The notes below the pieces were generated by a model. The model did not search any database. It was not told where the DNA came from and saw only the letters and a list, made by a program, of their open reading frames with translations. The translations under genes and the position numbers were made by a program. A stretch of DNA of 44,502 nt from an uncultured Flavonifractor sp. (GTDB lineage: Bacteria > Bacillota > Clostridia > Oscillospirales > Oscillospiraceae): positions 1-44,502 of the forward strand of contig CAJUDT010000010.1 of assembly GCA_910585415.1 (NCBI GenBank). Reading direction: 5' to 3'. The number at the start of each line of letters is the position of its first letter. The first letter of the stretch is position 1. Positions 1-7,516 of the stretch are shown piece after piece.

Positions 1-107
1 GTCTATTTTACCACTTCCTATATCTTTTTCCTAGATTGTTTTTTAGAAGTAATATAAAATCAACAAAGATACCATTTTCATTCGGCAAAAGTTCTATGAT
101 GCAAAAA

Positions 108-121
108 TACATTATAATGTA
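108..121. promoter_or_regulatory. perfect palindrome, candidate enhancer-binding site
   Basis: TACATTATAATGTA is a perfect 14-bp palindrome about 120 bp upstream of the -24 element, the usual distance for a sigma-54 activator site. It also contains TATAAT, so an AT-rich chance dyad or a -10 box is possible. Confidence 0.4.
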
Positions 122-149
122 AATAGGAATTATCAACGCAGCCAATACG

Positions 150-163
150 ATGCACATTTGCAT
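150..163. promoter_or_regulatory. inverted repeat ATGCA-N4-TGCAT, candidate operator
   Basis: Five-base arms separated by CATT, about 80 bp upstream of the sigma-54 promoter. It is a second possible activator site; the short arms keep confidence low. Confidence 0.3.
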
Positions 164-191
164 TACTTATTCTCCCTGCCCTCCCCACTCC

Positions 192-232
192 AGCTGGAAA
201 CTCCTTGCATCCCAAGGGTTTCCGGCTTTTTT
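192..232 (+). terminator. intrinsic terminator-like hairpin
   Basis: AGCTGGAAAC (192-201) pairs with GTTTCCGGCT (218-227), and the stem extends inward through CCTTG/CAAGG with one bulged base. A run of T residues follows (227-232). It probably ends transcription entering from the left, or ends a short RNA starting near 125. Confidence 0.65.
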
Positions 233-238
233 CATCAC

Positions 239-255
239 TTGGCATCACAATTGCT
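239..255 (+). promoter_or_regulatory. sigma-54 (-24/-12) promoter
   Basis: TTGGCATCACAATTGCT has GG at 241-242 and GC at 253-254 with exactly ten bases between, matching the TGGCAC-N5-TTGC consensus closely. It lies 42 bp upstream of the first cluster gene and implies that an AAA+ activator is needed, most likely the one at 10906-12315. Confidence 0.85.
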
Positions 256-296
256 CTATTTGAAAACCGCAGAAACAAATAAGGAGGCAACGAATC

Positions 297-1259
297 ATGA
301 CCCTTGATAACATCCAACAGATCGCCTGTGTCGGCGGCGGAGTCATCGGCTCCAGCTGGGCCATCCAGTTCGCCATGAAGGGCCTATCGACAACCCTGTA
401 TGACATCAACCAGGAACAGCTGGACAAGAGCGAATCTCAAATGCACAAAAGCCTAGACGCCCTGGAGCAGTATCAAGCCATTACTCCCCAGCAGCGCCGG
501 GAGCTGACAGAGCGGATAACGCTCACCACTTCAATCGAAGAGGCCGTAAAAAACGCCCAGTTCATCCAGGAAAGCGGTCCTGAGCGGCTGGAAATCAAAC
601 AGAGCATCCTGGCCCAGGTGGAGCAATACGCCGCCCCGGATGCCGTCTATGCCAGTAGCACTTCCGGCCTGCTGATTACCGATATCGCCGCCAAGGCCGC
701 CCATCCAGAGCGGTGCGTGGGGGCCCACCCCTACAATCCCCCCCACCTGATTCCCCTGGTGGAGCTGACCTCTGGGAAAACGACCAGTCCTGAGATTCTC
801 ACCCTGGTCTATGCCTTCTATCAATCCATCGGCAAGGAGGCTGTTCTCTTGCGGCGGGAGTGCCCCGGCTTCATCGCCAACCGGCTCCAGCTCGCGCTTT
901 ATCGGGAGGTCCAAGATCTGGTTATGCGGGGGGTATGCTCCGTGGAGGACGCAGACAAAGCCCTGGTTTACGGCCCTGGCCTGCGCTGGGCCATCTTTGG
1001 ACACAACATGATTATGCAGCTGGGTAACCCTGGGGGCCTCACCGGAATGGTGCAGATGCTGGGCAGCTCTGGCGACCGCTGGCTGGAGGATATGGCCAGC
1101 TGGACCCATCAGCCGGACAACTGGGCAGAAGTAGCCCAGCCCGGAGTTGACCAGGAGATGGCTCATTTCCCTGACCATGTGGGCCACACGAATGTCGAAT
1201 GCGCCGCCCATCGGGACCGGATGCTCATTGAGCTGCTCAAGCTCCACCGGAAGCTGTAA
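297..1259 (+). CDS. NAD-dependent 3-hydroxyacid dehydrogenase, 3-hydroxyacyl-CoA dehydrogenase family; candidate 3-hydroxy-5-oxohexanoate dehydrogenase
   Basis: A 320-residue soluble oxidoreductase. The N-terminal Rossmann fold has G13-G-G15-V-I-G18 and an aspartate at 36 ending strand 2, which favours NAD. The catalytic pair of the family is visible as H144 (AHPYNP) and E156 (LVEL), with the S120/S121 patch before it. The C-terminal GPGLRWA segment and short length resemble L-carnitine dehydrogenase and L-gulonate 3-dehydrogenase, which act on free 3-hydroxyacids rather than CoA esters. With the BKACE and ring-opening enzymes downstream, the inferred role is oxidation of 3-hydroxy-5-oxohexanoate to triacetate. 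The ATG follows AAGGAGG at good spacing. First gene of the sigma-54 unit. The family is certain; the substrate is inferred. Confidence 0.85.
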   Translation: MTLDNIQQIACVGGGVIGSSWAIQFAMKGLSTTLYDINQEQLDKSESQMHKSLDALEQYQAITPQQRRELTERITLTTSIEEAVKNAQFIQESGPERLEIKQSILAQVEQYAAPDAVYASSTSGLLITDIAAKAAHPERCVGAHPYNPPHLIPLVELTSGKTTSPEILTLVYAFYQSIGKEAVLLRRECPGFIANRLQLALYREVQDLVMRGVCSVEDADKALVYGPGLRWAIFGHNMIMQLGNPGGLTGMVQMLGSSGDRWLEDMASWTHQPDNWAEVAQPGVDQEMAHFPDHVGHTNVECAAHRDRMLIELLKLHRKL

Positions 1260-1271
1260 GAGGTGCGACCC

Positions 1272-2489
1272 ATGGACGTGCAAACCTTTTCCCGCCGCCG
1301 CTGGGTGTGCCTGTGCGCTACACTGCTCATCTGCGTCTGCGCCGGGTTCGGGTACGCCTGGAGCGTACTGCAAAACCCCATCATCACCCGGTTCGGCTGG
1401 GCTGACTCCGGCGTTGCCCTGGCCTATACCATTACGGTGGTCTGCTCCACCATGGCCCCACTGATTTTCGGAAGTATCATCCGCCGCCTCTCCACCCGCC
1501 TGTGTGTCCTGGTGGGCGCAATTCTCTTCGGCGGGGGGCTCTTCGCCGCCGGGTTCATGCAGCAGCTGTGGCAGCTCTACCTCTTTTATGGCATCATCTC
1601 CGGCCTGGGGGTTGGCTTTATCTACCCCAGTATGATGGCATATGTGGTGCGCCTCTTCCCCGACCGGTCCGGTATGGCCTCCGGCCTGGGTACGGCGGCC
1701 TATGGCTCCGGGGCCATTCTGTGGGCTCCTGCCGCCGCCGCGCTCATGGGCGGTATCGGCCTGGACAGCGCCTTTCGGGTGCTGGGCCTCCTGTTTACTG
1801 TGGTCATTTTGATAGGCTCCTTCTTCCTGGCCGACCCGCCGGAAGGTTTTCAGCAGACAATGGCCCCCGCTGCCCAAAAGAGCGGCGGCAGCGCCAGCGA
1901 CCTGAACCGGGGGCAGATGGTCCGCACCGGGCAGTTTTACTGCATGGTGGCGGTGTTCACCTGCGGTCTGGTAGCCGGGGTCATCATCATCAGTCAGGCC
2001 TCCCCCATCCTCCAGTATTCTCTGGACTACGCGCCCGCTCGGGCCGCAGTGTTTGTCAGTGTTTTTGCCGCCTGCAATATGGCCGGGCGGTTCCTGTGGG
2101 GGAGCCTGTCCGACAAACTGGGCCTGCGCAATACCGCTTCTGCCGTGTTCGTATTCTGTATCCTGTCCATGGTCCTCCTGGCCGCAGCAAAACAGGAGGT
2201 ACTCATTCTGGTGTGTATGGGCCTGGCCGCCTCCTGCTATGGGGGTATGGCCTCCATTCTCACCCCCCTGACCGCCCAGATGTTCGGTCCCCGATATATT
2301 ACAGAGAATTACGGGGTAATGTACGTGGTCTTTGGTCTGGCCAGCCTCATCGGCCCAAGTCTGGCCACCAGCTTCCGCACTCTGGGCGGCGGGAGCTACA
2401 CCGGCGCTTATCTCACCGCCGCCGCGCTGGCCGTGGTGGGACTGGTGCTCTCCCGGTTCCTCAGACCCAAAACCAGCAAAGGAGTGTGA
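1272..2489 (+). CDS. MFS transporter, oxalate:formate antiporter-like
   Basis: A 405-residue, 12-helix carrier. The first helix begins at about residue 10 (RRRWVCLCATLLICVC) and a hydrophilic central loop lies near 190-215 (AAQKSGGSASDLNRGQ). The family loop between helices 2 and 3 is present, and short loops are typical of OxlT-like monocarboxylate carriers. The start at 1272 is preferred over a GTG at 1263 because AGAGGTG sits just upstream. It lies 12 bp after the dehydrogenase and 4 bp before the CoA-transferase gene, so it is translated with catabolic genes and probably imports the substrate or exports an acid product. Substrate unknown. Confidence 0.85.
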   Translation: MDVQTFSRRRWVCLCATLLICVCAGFGYAWSVLQNPIITRFGWADSGVALAYTITVVCSTMAPLIFGSIIRRLSTRLCVLVGAILFGGGLFAAGFMQQLWQLYLFYGIISGLGVGFIYPSMMAYVVRLFPDRSGMASGLGTAAYGSGAILWAPAAAALMGGIGLDSAFRVLGLLFTVVILIGSFFLADPPEGFQQTMAPAAQKSGGSASDLNRGQMVRTGQFYCMVAVFTCGLVAGVIIISQASPILQYSLDYAPARAAVFVSVFAACNMAGRFLWGSLSDKLGLRNTASAVFVFCILSMVLLAAAKQEVLILVCMGLAASCYGGMASILTPLTAQMFGPRYITENYGVMYVVFGLASLIGPSLATSFRTLGGGSYTGAYLTAAALAVVGLVLSRFLRPKTSKGV

Positions 2490-2493
2490 CCCT

Positions 2494-3147
2494 ATGGAAA
2501 CCAGCAAAGTACGGGCGATAGAAACCATTATCGCCCAATTCAAGGACGGCCAGACCCTGGCCATTGGCGGGCAGACCGCGACTTTCATGCCGGAACGCTT
2601 AATTCAATGCGTCCTGGACAGCGGAGTCCGGCACCTGACCGTATATTCCATCGACTCCAGCGACCCCGGCGTCGGCGTTGGAAGGCTCATTGATGCGGGG
2701 ATGGTGGACCGTATGATTACCACCCATGTGGGAACCAACCCGGTCACCTCTGCCAAAATCAATTCCGGGGAAATGCAGGTGGAGCTGTGCCCTATGGGCA
2801 GCTTTATTGAGCGCGTCCGCTGCGGCGGCCTGGGGCTGGGCGGCGTGCTCACCAAAACCGGCCTGGGGACTCTGGTGGAGGAAGGCAAGCAGCTGGTCAC
2901 CGTCAACGGCGAGACCTACCTGCTGGAGACCGCCCTTCGGGCGGACATCGCCCTGACCCGCAGCCGCCGGGCGGACCCCATCGGCAATCTGGCCTATCGG
3001 GGCAGCTCCGGCCGGGCCTCTCACCCCATGATTGCCACCTGCGGCGCGCGGTCCATTGTGGAGTGCGACCACCTGTGCGACCTGGGCGAGCTCCCCCCCG
3101 ACGAGGTGGAGGTCCCCGGTCTGTTCATCGACATGATTCTGGCATAA
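2494..3147 (+). CDS. atoD: 3-oxoacid CoA-transferase, subunit A
   Basis: A 217-residue alpha subunit of a family I CoA-transferase. The CoA-binding glycine-rich start (KDGQTLAIGG, about 17-26), the central segment with NSGE and the GGLGLGGVLTKTGLGTLVEEG stretch (split around residue 115) match AtoD/ScoA proteins. It pairs with the next gene, 16 bp downstream. In this context it would convert acetoacetate to acetoacetyl-CoA using acetyl-CoA or another acyl-CoA as donor. The ATG at 2494 follows GGAG at 2481; a longer upstream reading would run through the MFS gene and is not credible. Subunit identity is strong; the exact acid pair is inferred. Confidence 0.9.
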   Translation: METSKVRAIETIIAQFKDGQTLAIGGQTATFMPERLIQCVLDSGVRHLTVYSIDSSDPGVGVGRLIDAGMVDRMITTHVGTNPVTSAKINSGEMQVELCPMGSFIERVRCGGLGLGGVLTKTGLGTLVEEGKQLVTVNGETYLLETALRADIALTRSRRADPIGNLAYRGSSGRASHPMIATCGARSIVECDHLCDLGELPPDEVEVPGLFIDMILA

Positions 3148-3163
3148 GGGAGGAACGGGGGCA

Positions 3164-3811
3164 ATGGATAACCGAATCGTCATCGCCAAGCGGGCGGCCG
3201 CCTATTTTCAGAGCGGCGATGTGGTCAATCTTGGCATTGGCATACCCAGCATGTGCGGGAATTTCGCCGTCCCCGGCGTGCTCTTTCAAAGTGAAAACGG
3301 CTACATCGGCGTGGGCCCTGTGGCGGAGGGGCCCATGGTCAACGAGTGCTTCCGCAACGCGGGAGGGGTTCCCTTCCTGCCGGTACCTGGGGCCTCTGCC
3401 TTCGACGTGTCCATGTCCTTCGGGGTCATCCGCTCCGGGCGAATGGCCGCCACGGTGCTGGGGGCCCTTCAGGTGTCCGAACATGGGGACCTGTCCAACT
3501 GGGCCTCCCCTGGGCGCTACTTCGGCATGGGTGGGGCAATGGACCTGGTGAACGGGGCCAAGCGGGTCATTGTGGCCATGGAGCTGTGTACCAAGGACGG
3601 CAGGCCCAAGATTGTCCGGGAATGCACCTTTCCCTACACCGGCCGGGCCTGTGTAAACCATATCGTTACTGAGCTGTGCGTCATCGACGTGACAGCGGAG
3701 GGTCTGGTTCTGCGGGAGCTCCGCCGGGGCCATACCGTAGAGGAAGTGCAATCGAAGGTAGAGCCCACCCTGCTTGTGAGCCCCGATTTGAAGGAAATGG
3801 AGGAAGCGTAA
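3164..3811 (+). CDS. atoA: 3-oxoacid CoA-transferase, subunit B
   Basis: The 215-residue beta subunit. The GIGIP motif (24-28) and the catalytic glutamate E44 in the SENG motif, which forms the glutamyl-CoA thioester, are both present. GMGGAMDLV (about 123-131) is the usual substrate-site segment. It forms a heteromer with the upstream subunit. One base separates its stop from the thiolase start, indicating coupled translation and a joint task: acetoacetate activation followed by thiolysis. Confidence 0.92.
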   Translation: MDNRIVIAKRAAAYFQSGDVVNLGIGIPSMCGNFAVPGVLFQSENGYIGVGPVAEGPMVNECFRNAGGVPFLPVPGASAFDVSMSFGVIRSGRMAATVLGALQVSEHGDLSNWASPGRYFGMGGAMDLVNGAKRVIVAMELCTKDGRPKIVRECTFPYTGRACVNHIVTELCVIDVTAEGLVLRELRRGHTVEEVQSKVEPTLLVSPDLKEMEEA

Positions 3812-3812
3812 T

Positions 3813-4985
3813 ATGGCAAAACCGTTGAGTAAAACGGTGGTGGTGGCCTATGGCCGCTCCGCCGTGGCAAAATCCGGCAAAAAAGGGGCCCTGCGGGCCC
3901 TGCATCCCATCGACATGGGGGGACTGGTCCTCAAGGGCGTGATGGAGAAGATTCCCCAGCTGGACCCCAGGCTGGTGGAGGATGTGATTCTGGGGTGTGC
4001 CATCCCGGAGGCCAAGCAGGGGCTCAACCCTGCCCGGCTGGTGGCGGCCCGGGCGGGCCTGCCCTATACCGCCTGCGGTCTTACCGTGGACCGCTTCTGT
4101 TCCTCGTCTCTCCAGGCTGTGGCCCTGGCTGCCTGGCAGATTGAGGCAGGTCAGGCGGACTGCATCGTGGCCGGAGGCATTGAGTCCATGACCGCCCTGC
4201 CCATGACTCAGGACCGCAGCGGGGACCGCTGTCCCTGGCTGATGGAGCACGACCCGAACCAATACATCTCCAACGGCGAGACAGCCGAAAATGTGGCCGA
4301 ACGCTATCACGTCACCCGGGAGGAAATGGACGCCTTGGCCCTGGCCAGCCACCAGAAGGCCGCCGCCGCTCAGGACGCCGGGTGGTTTGACGAGCAGATT
4401 ATCCCCCTGCCCGGCCTGGACGCCGAGGGCAATGAGATGGTATTCGACAAGGACCAGGGCATCCGCCGGGACACCAGCATGGAAAAGCTCGCGGCCATGA
4501 AGCCCTGTTTTCGGGAAAACGGGCGAGTCACCGCCGCCACTTCCTCTCAGACCAGCGACGGCGCGGCCTTCCTGGTGCTCATGAGCCGGGAAAAGGCCCG
4601 CTCCCTGGGCATTTCGCCCCTGGCCTCTTTCCTGGGCTTCTGCGTGGGCGGGCTGGACCCGGCCTACATGGGTCTGGGCCCCATCTACGCGGTGCCCAAG
4701 GTAATGGAATATACCGGCCTCACCGTGCAGGATATGGATGTGATTGAGCTCAACGAGGCCTTTGCCGCCCAGGCGGGCCCCTGTATCAAGGAGCTGGGCA
4801 TGGACCCGGCCAAGGTCAACCCCTGCGGCGGAGCTATGGCCCTGGGGCACCCGCTGGGAGCCACCGGCGCGGTGCTCTCCTGCAAGGCCATTTCCCACCT
4901 GCGCCGCACTGGCAGGAGGTACGCCCTGGTAACCATGTGCATCGCCGGAGGCATGGGCGCTGCCGGCATCTTCCGGGCGGAATAA
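3813..4985 (+). CDS. acetyl-CoA C-acetyltransferase (thiolase)
   Basis: A full-length 390-residue thiolase. The acylated cysteine is C96 (DRFCSSSLQ). The C-terminal catalytic set is H346 in GGAMALGHPLGATGA and C376 in MCIAGGMGAA. N-E-A-F (about 311-314) is also present. It would cleave acetoacetyl-CoA with CoA to two acetyl-CoA, finishing the pathway and regenerating the acetyl-CoA used by the BKACE. Thiolases are reversible, so it could also feed butyrate synthesis. Confidence is high for the family, and moderate for degradative rather than synthetic direction. Confidence 0.92.
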   Translation: MAKPLSKTVVVAYGRSAVAKSGKKGALRALHPIDMGGLVLKGVMEKIPQLDPRLVEDVILGCAIPEAKQGLNPARLVAARAGLPYTACGLTVDRFCSSSLQAVALAAWQIEAGQADCIVAGGIESMTALPMTQDRSGDRCPWLMEHDPNQYISNGETAENVAERYHVTREEMDALALASHQKAAAAQDAGWFDEQIIPLPGLDAEGNEMVFDKDQGIRRDTSMEKLAAMKPCFRENGRVTAATSSQTSDGAAFLVLMSREKARSLGISPLASFLGFCVGGLDPAYMGLGPIYAVPKVMEYTGLTVQDMDVIELNEAFAAQAGPCIKELGMDPAKVNPCGGAMALGHPLGATGAVLSCKAISHLRRTGRRYALVTMCIAGGMGAAGIFRAE

Positions 4986-5031
4986 TCGAATTTTCTGATA
5001 ACTCCCCGTTCTGTTTATTATTTCTCGGTAT

Positions 5032-5060
5032 TTCACAAAAAGGAAACCCTGTTTTATACT
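5032..5060 (+). promoter_or_regulatory. candidate internal sigma-70-type promoter
   Basis: TTCACA (5032-5037), 17 bases, TATACT (5055-5060), in a 144-bp gap after the thiolase gene. It could give the crotonase-BKACE-cupin-SDR half of the cluster its own transcript. Confidence 0.45.
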
Positions 5061-5129
5061 GTCCCCAGAGCATCCCACTAGGGACGGAAGAACACATCCC
5101 CTACATAAAAATTTTTGGAGGTAATGATT

Positions 5130-6155
5130 ATGGGAACCCCGATGGCCGATTATGTGAAGCTGCCCCAGCTGGACGAGTACAAAGAGTGGTTTAAGGATTT
5201 CGCCGACCTGTACCGGGAGGACGGCATTCTTCAGGTGACCTGGAAAACCAAGGACGGCCCCATGCACCACAGCGGCATGTCCCACCGGGCAATCAGCCAG
5301 CTGGTCCGCATCCTCTCCCTGGACTTCAAAAATGAGATCATTATTTTCACCCACATCGGCGACACCTGGATGATCGAGTCTGACCCCGACGGCTGGGAAA
5401 CCTACTCCGAGCTGCCCACCCAGCGCTTCCAGCACCAGTATTTTGACGACACCAACCTTATCAAGAATATGGTATTTGATCTGGACGTTCCCACCATCGG
5501 CGCGGTGCCCGGTCCCGGCTTCCACTGGGATTCCGCCTTCCTCTCCGATGTGACCATTTGCAGCGACGACTGCAAGATGGAGGTTCCCCACGCCCAGGGC
5601 GGTCTGGTTCCCGGCGACGGCATGGGTCTGATGTGCCAGCACTACTTCGGCACCAAGCGGGGCAACTACTACATGATGACCACCCGCCAGTTCACCGCCC
5701 AGGACATGCTGGACCATGGCATGGTCAGCGAAGTGGTGGCTAAGGACAAGGTCATGGACCGGGCCTGGGAGATCGCCCGGATGTGGAAAAAGATGTCTTA
5801 CGAAAACCGGACCATTATGTCCAATCTGGCCAAGCGCCCCCTGAAGCAGCTGCTGGTCAACGACCTGAAGCTCCACACCGTCAGTGAGCAGTACGCCTCC
5901 CTCCTGCGCATCGCCGCCGGGGATCTGGGAGACGAGAACTCCGCCCAGCAGGACGAGAAGTACATCAGCCGTGTTAACGACTGGCGTTATGCCACCCGCG
6001 ACATGGAGGCCCCCCAGACCGCCGAGTCCTGGGTTCAGATGCCGGCGAAAGCTGCCGATTGGTTCAAGAAGGTAGAGGCCGGTCAGGAGACAAACCCCTT
6101 CGCTCAGAAGCCCGTAAAGCCCTACCGTCCCAAGAAGGAGGGAGAGGAAGGTTGA
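5130..6155 (+). CDS. crotonase-fold hydrolase resembling 6-oxocamphor hydrolase; candidate dihydrophloroglucinol cyclohydrolase
   Basis: A 341-residue crotonase-superfamily protein. The PHAQGGLVPGDG segment (153-164) and the RAWEIAR helix (211-217) resemble what I recall of 6-oxocamphor hydrolase, which hydrolyses a cyclic 1,3-diketone by a retro-Claisen reaction. Its five active-site residues (His45, His122, His145, Asp154, Glu244) all have counterparts: H52, H132, H154, D163, E253, at near-constant offsets of 7 to 10. The C-terminal ~70 residues extend past the usual family end. Dihydrophloroglucinol is itself a cyclic 1,3-diketone, so ring opening to 3-hydroxy-5-oxohexanoate is the inferred reaction. 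The start at 5130 fits GGAGG at 5117-5121; ATG 5124 is too close. A plain enoyl-CoA hydratase is less likely. Confidence 0.75.
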   Translation: MGTPMADYVKLPQLDEYKEWFKDFADLYREDGILQVTWKTKDGPMHHSGMSHRAISQLVRILSLDFKNEIIIFTHIGDTWMIESDPDGWETYSELPTQRFQHQYFDDTNLIKNMVFDLDVPTIGAVPGPGFHWDSAFLSDVTICSDDCKMEVPHAQGGLVPGDGMGLMCQHYFGTKRGNYYMMTTRQFTAQDMLDHGMVSEVVAKDKVMDRAWEIARMWKKMSYENRTIMSNLAKRPLKQLLVNDLKLHTVSEQYASLLRIAAGDLGDENSAQQDEKYISRVNDWRYATRDMEAPQTAESWVQMPAKAADWFKKVEAGQETNPFAQKPVKPYRPKKEGEEG

Positions 6156-6190
6156 GCCTCCCTCTCTCCCCAAAAAGGAGTGAAACACCA

Positions 6191-7075
6191 ATGGCAAAGA
6201 CAATCATCACCGCCGCCCTGACAGGCGCAGTTACCCCTGCGGGGTACAAAATTCCCGAGACGCCCCAGCAGATTGCCAACGAGGCCTATGACGCCTGGAA
6301 GCTGGGGGCCGCCGTGGTCCATCTGCACATGCGGGCCGACGATGGCCTGGGGGCCATGGATCTGGAAAAATTCCGGGAGACCATCCGCCTCATCCGCAGC
6401 CATAAGGACTGCGACGTGGTCATCAACTGCACCTCTTCCGGCGCCTCCCCCCAGCACCCCGCCACCGACGAGGAACGCATGGCCCACCATAAGGAGCTGG
6501 CCGGTATCGAGATGGGCTCCTACGATGCGGGCTCCTTCAACTGGATGCCCGGCGGTGTGTTTCTGAACACCCCTCAGTTTCTGGAGAAGCTGGGCGACCT
6601 GTACATGGAGCGGGGCATCAAGCCGGAAATTGAGATTTTTGACGCCGGTATGCTGGGTATCACCGACTATTTTGTGAAAAAGGGCCACCTGCCCACCCCC
6701 TGCCATTATCAGTTCTGCCTGGGCGTGCTGGGCGGAATGCCCGCCACGGTGGAGAACCTCATGTACCTGAAGGACCATATCCCCGCTGGTTCCACCTGGT
6801 CCGCCTTCGGCATCGGCAAGGGCCATCTGCCCATCATGTTCGCCGCTCTGGCTCTGGGGGGCCACATCCGGGTGGGCATGGAGGACAATGTGGTCTTTGG
6901 TGTGGACGAGAACGGCAAAAAGATCATGGCCGACAACCACATGCTGGTGGAACGGGCGGTCAACGCCGTAAAAGCCTACGGCAACACCCCCGCTACCCCA
7001 GCCGAGGCGCGGGAGCTGCTGGGCATACCCGCTTTCGACGGCGCAAAGGTACGCAAAGAGCTGGGCATTGACTGA
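6191..7075 (+). CDS. beta-keto acid cleavage enzyme (BKACE, DUF849); candidate triacetate acetoacetate-lyase
   Basis: A 294-residue TIM-barrel zinc enzyme. The ligands H44 and H46 (HLHMR) and E231 (GMEDN) match those of 3-keto-5-aminohexanoate cleavage enzyme. Family motifs NCTSSGA, EIFDAGML and FGIGKGHLPIMFAALALGG are all intact. BKACEs condense a 3-keto acid with acetyl-CoA to give acetoacetate plus a shortened acyl-CoA. With triacetate (3,5-dioxohexanoate) the products would be acetoacetate and acetoacetyl-CoA, exactly what the neighbouring CoA-transferase and thiolase consume. AAAAGGAG precedes the ATG by 11 bp. A lysine-fermentation role is unlikely because no aminomutase or 3,5-diaminohexanoate dehydrogenase gene is present. 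Confidence 0.88.
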   Translation: MAKTIITAALTGAVTPAGYKIPETPQQIANEAYDAWKLGAAVVHLHMRADDGLGAMDLEKFRETIRLIRSHKDCDVVINCTSSGASPQHPATDEERMAHHKELAGIEMGSYDAGSFNWMPGGVFLNTPQFLEKLGDLYMERGIKPEIEIFDAGMLGITDYFVKKGHLPTPCHYQFCLGVLGGMPATVENLMYLKDHIPAGSTWSAFGIGKGHLPIMFAALALGGHIRVGMEDNVVFGVDENGKKIMADNHMLVERAVNAVKAYGNTPATPAEARELLGIPAFDGAKVRKELGID

Positions 7076-7108
7076 CCCGGATGTATTTGAGGAAAGGAAG
7101 TCTGCATC

Positions 7109-7462
7109 ATGAGCTATAAAATCGTACGCAAGGACGAGGCCACCTTCTATGAGGCCCCCGGGCACTATGATATGCGCCCCACCCGCCTGCACAACCCCCA
7201 GGACGTCAACGACGGCAAGATGATTATGGGCCTGTCCCACTTCCTGCCCGGCGGCGGCTGTGAGTTCGGCGGCAACCCCCTGGAGTCCATCTACTACATC
7301 ATTGAGGGCGAGATGGACCTTGAGGTGGAGGACGGCACCAAGACCACCCTCCATGCCGGGGATTCCTTCCACTGCGGTCCCTTCACCAAGAAGGGGATTC
7401 AAAATAACGGCTCCGTCACCTGTCAGATGCTGGTCTGCCTGGTGCCCCCGGAGCAGAAGTAA
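7109..7462 (+). CDS. small cupin protein of the catabolic cluster
   Basis: A 117-residue single-domain cupin. The beta-barrel core runs through LESIYYIIEGEMDLEVEDG (about 59-77, split) and LHAGDSFHCGPF (about 81-92). The usual first motif, with two histidines and a glutamate, is reduced to one glutamate near residue 60. The second-motif histidine position is not obvious, although H88 is nearby. Metal binding may therefore be absent or altered. AGGAAAGGAAG lies just upstream. It sits between the BKACE and reductase genes, so a tautomerase, isomerase or ligand-binding role on an enolic intermediate is possible. No function can be assigned from sequence. Confidence 0.75.
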   Translation: MSYKIVRKDEATFYEAPGHYDMRPTRLHNPQDVNDGKMIMGLSHFLPGGGCEFGGNPLESIYYIIEGEMDLEVEDGTKTTLHAGDSFHCGPFTKKGIQNNGSVTCQMLVCLVPPEQK

Positions 7463-7516
7463 GCAGCCATTTAATCTCCAGAAAATCGGATAAACTTTGG
7501 AAAGGAAGTAATTTTC

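Larger units (their letters stand above)
1..296. other. AT-rich upstream regulatory region of the catabolic cluster
   Basis: No gene is supported here. The first 170 bases are AT-rich and contain a perfect 14-bp palindrome and a second inverted repeat. They are followed by a terminator-like hairpin and then the sigma-54 promoter. This arrangement (distant dyads, then a -24/-12 promoter) is that of an enhancer-dependent control region. The ribosome binding site AAGGAGG at about 281-287 serves the first gene. Confidence 0.7.

Noticed and set aside
297..1259. Ordinary butyrate-pathway 3-hydroxybutyryl-CoA dehydrogenase
   Set aside because: The C-terminal GPGLRWA segment and cluster context fit free-acid dehydrogenases better, and no crotonase, butyryl-CoA dehydrogenase or Etf genes are adjacent.
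531..2588. 685-residue leftward open frame
   Set aside because: It lies wholly opposite the dehydrogenase and MFS genes, is rich in G, H and Q as typical for complements of GC-rich genes, and has no recognisable domain.
5060..5100. GTCCC...GGGAC dyad in the leader of the crotonase gene as a riboswitch
   Set aside because: Five-base arms only, and no conserved riboswitch core is visible.
3681..6203. 840-residue leftward open frame
   Set aside because: Antisense to the thiolase and crotonase genes, whose catalytic motifs are intact; low-complexity composition with no domain.
6191..7075. Lysine-fermentation 3-keto-5-aminohexanoate cleavage enzyme
   Set aside because: The family matches, but no lysine aminomutase, 3,5-diaminohexanoate dehydrogenase or ammonia-lyase gene accompanies it.
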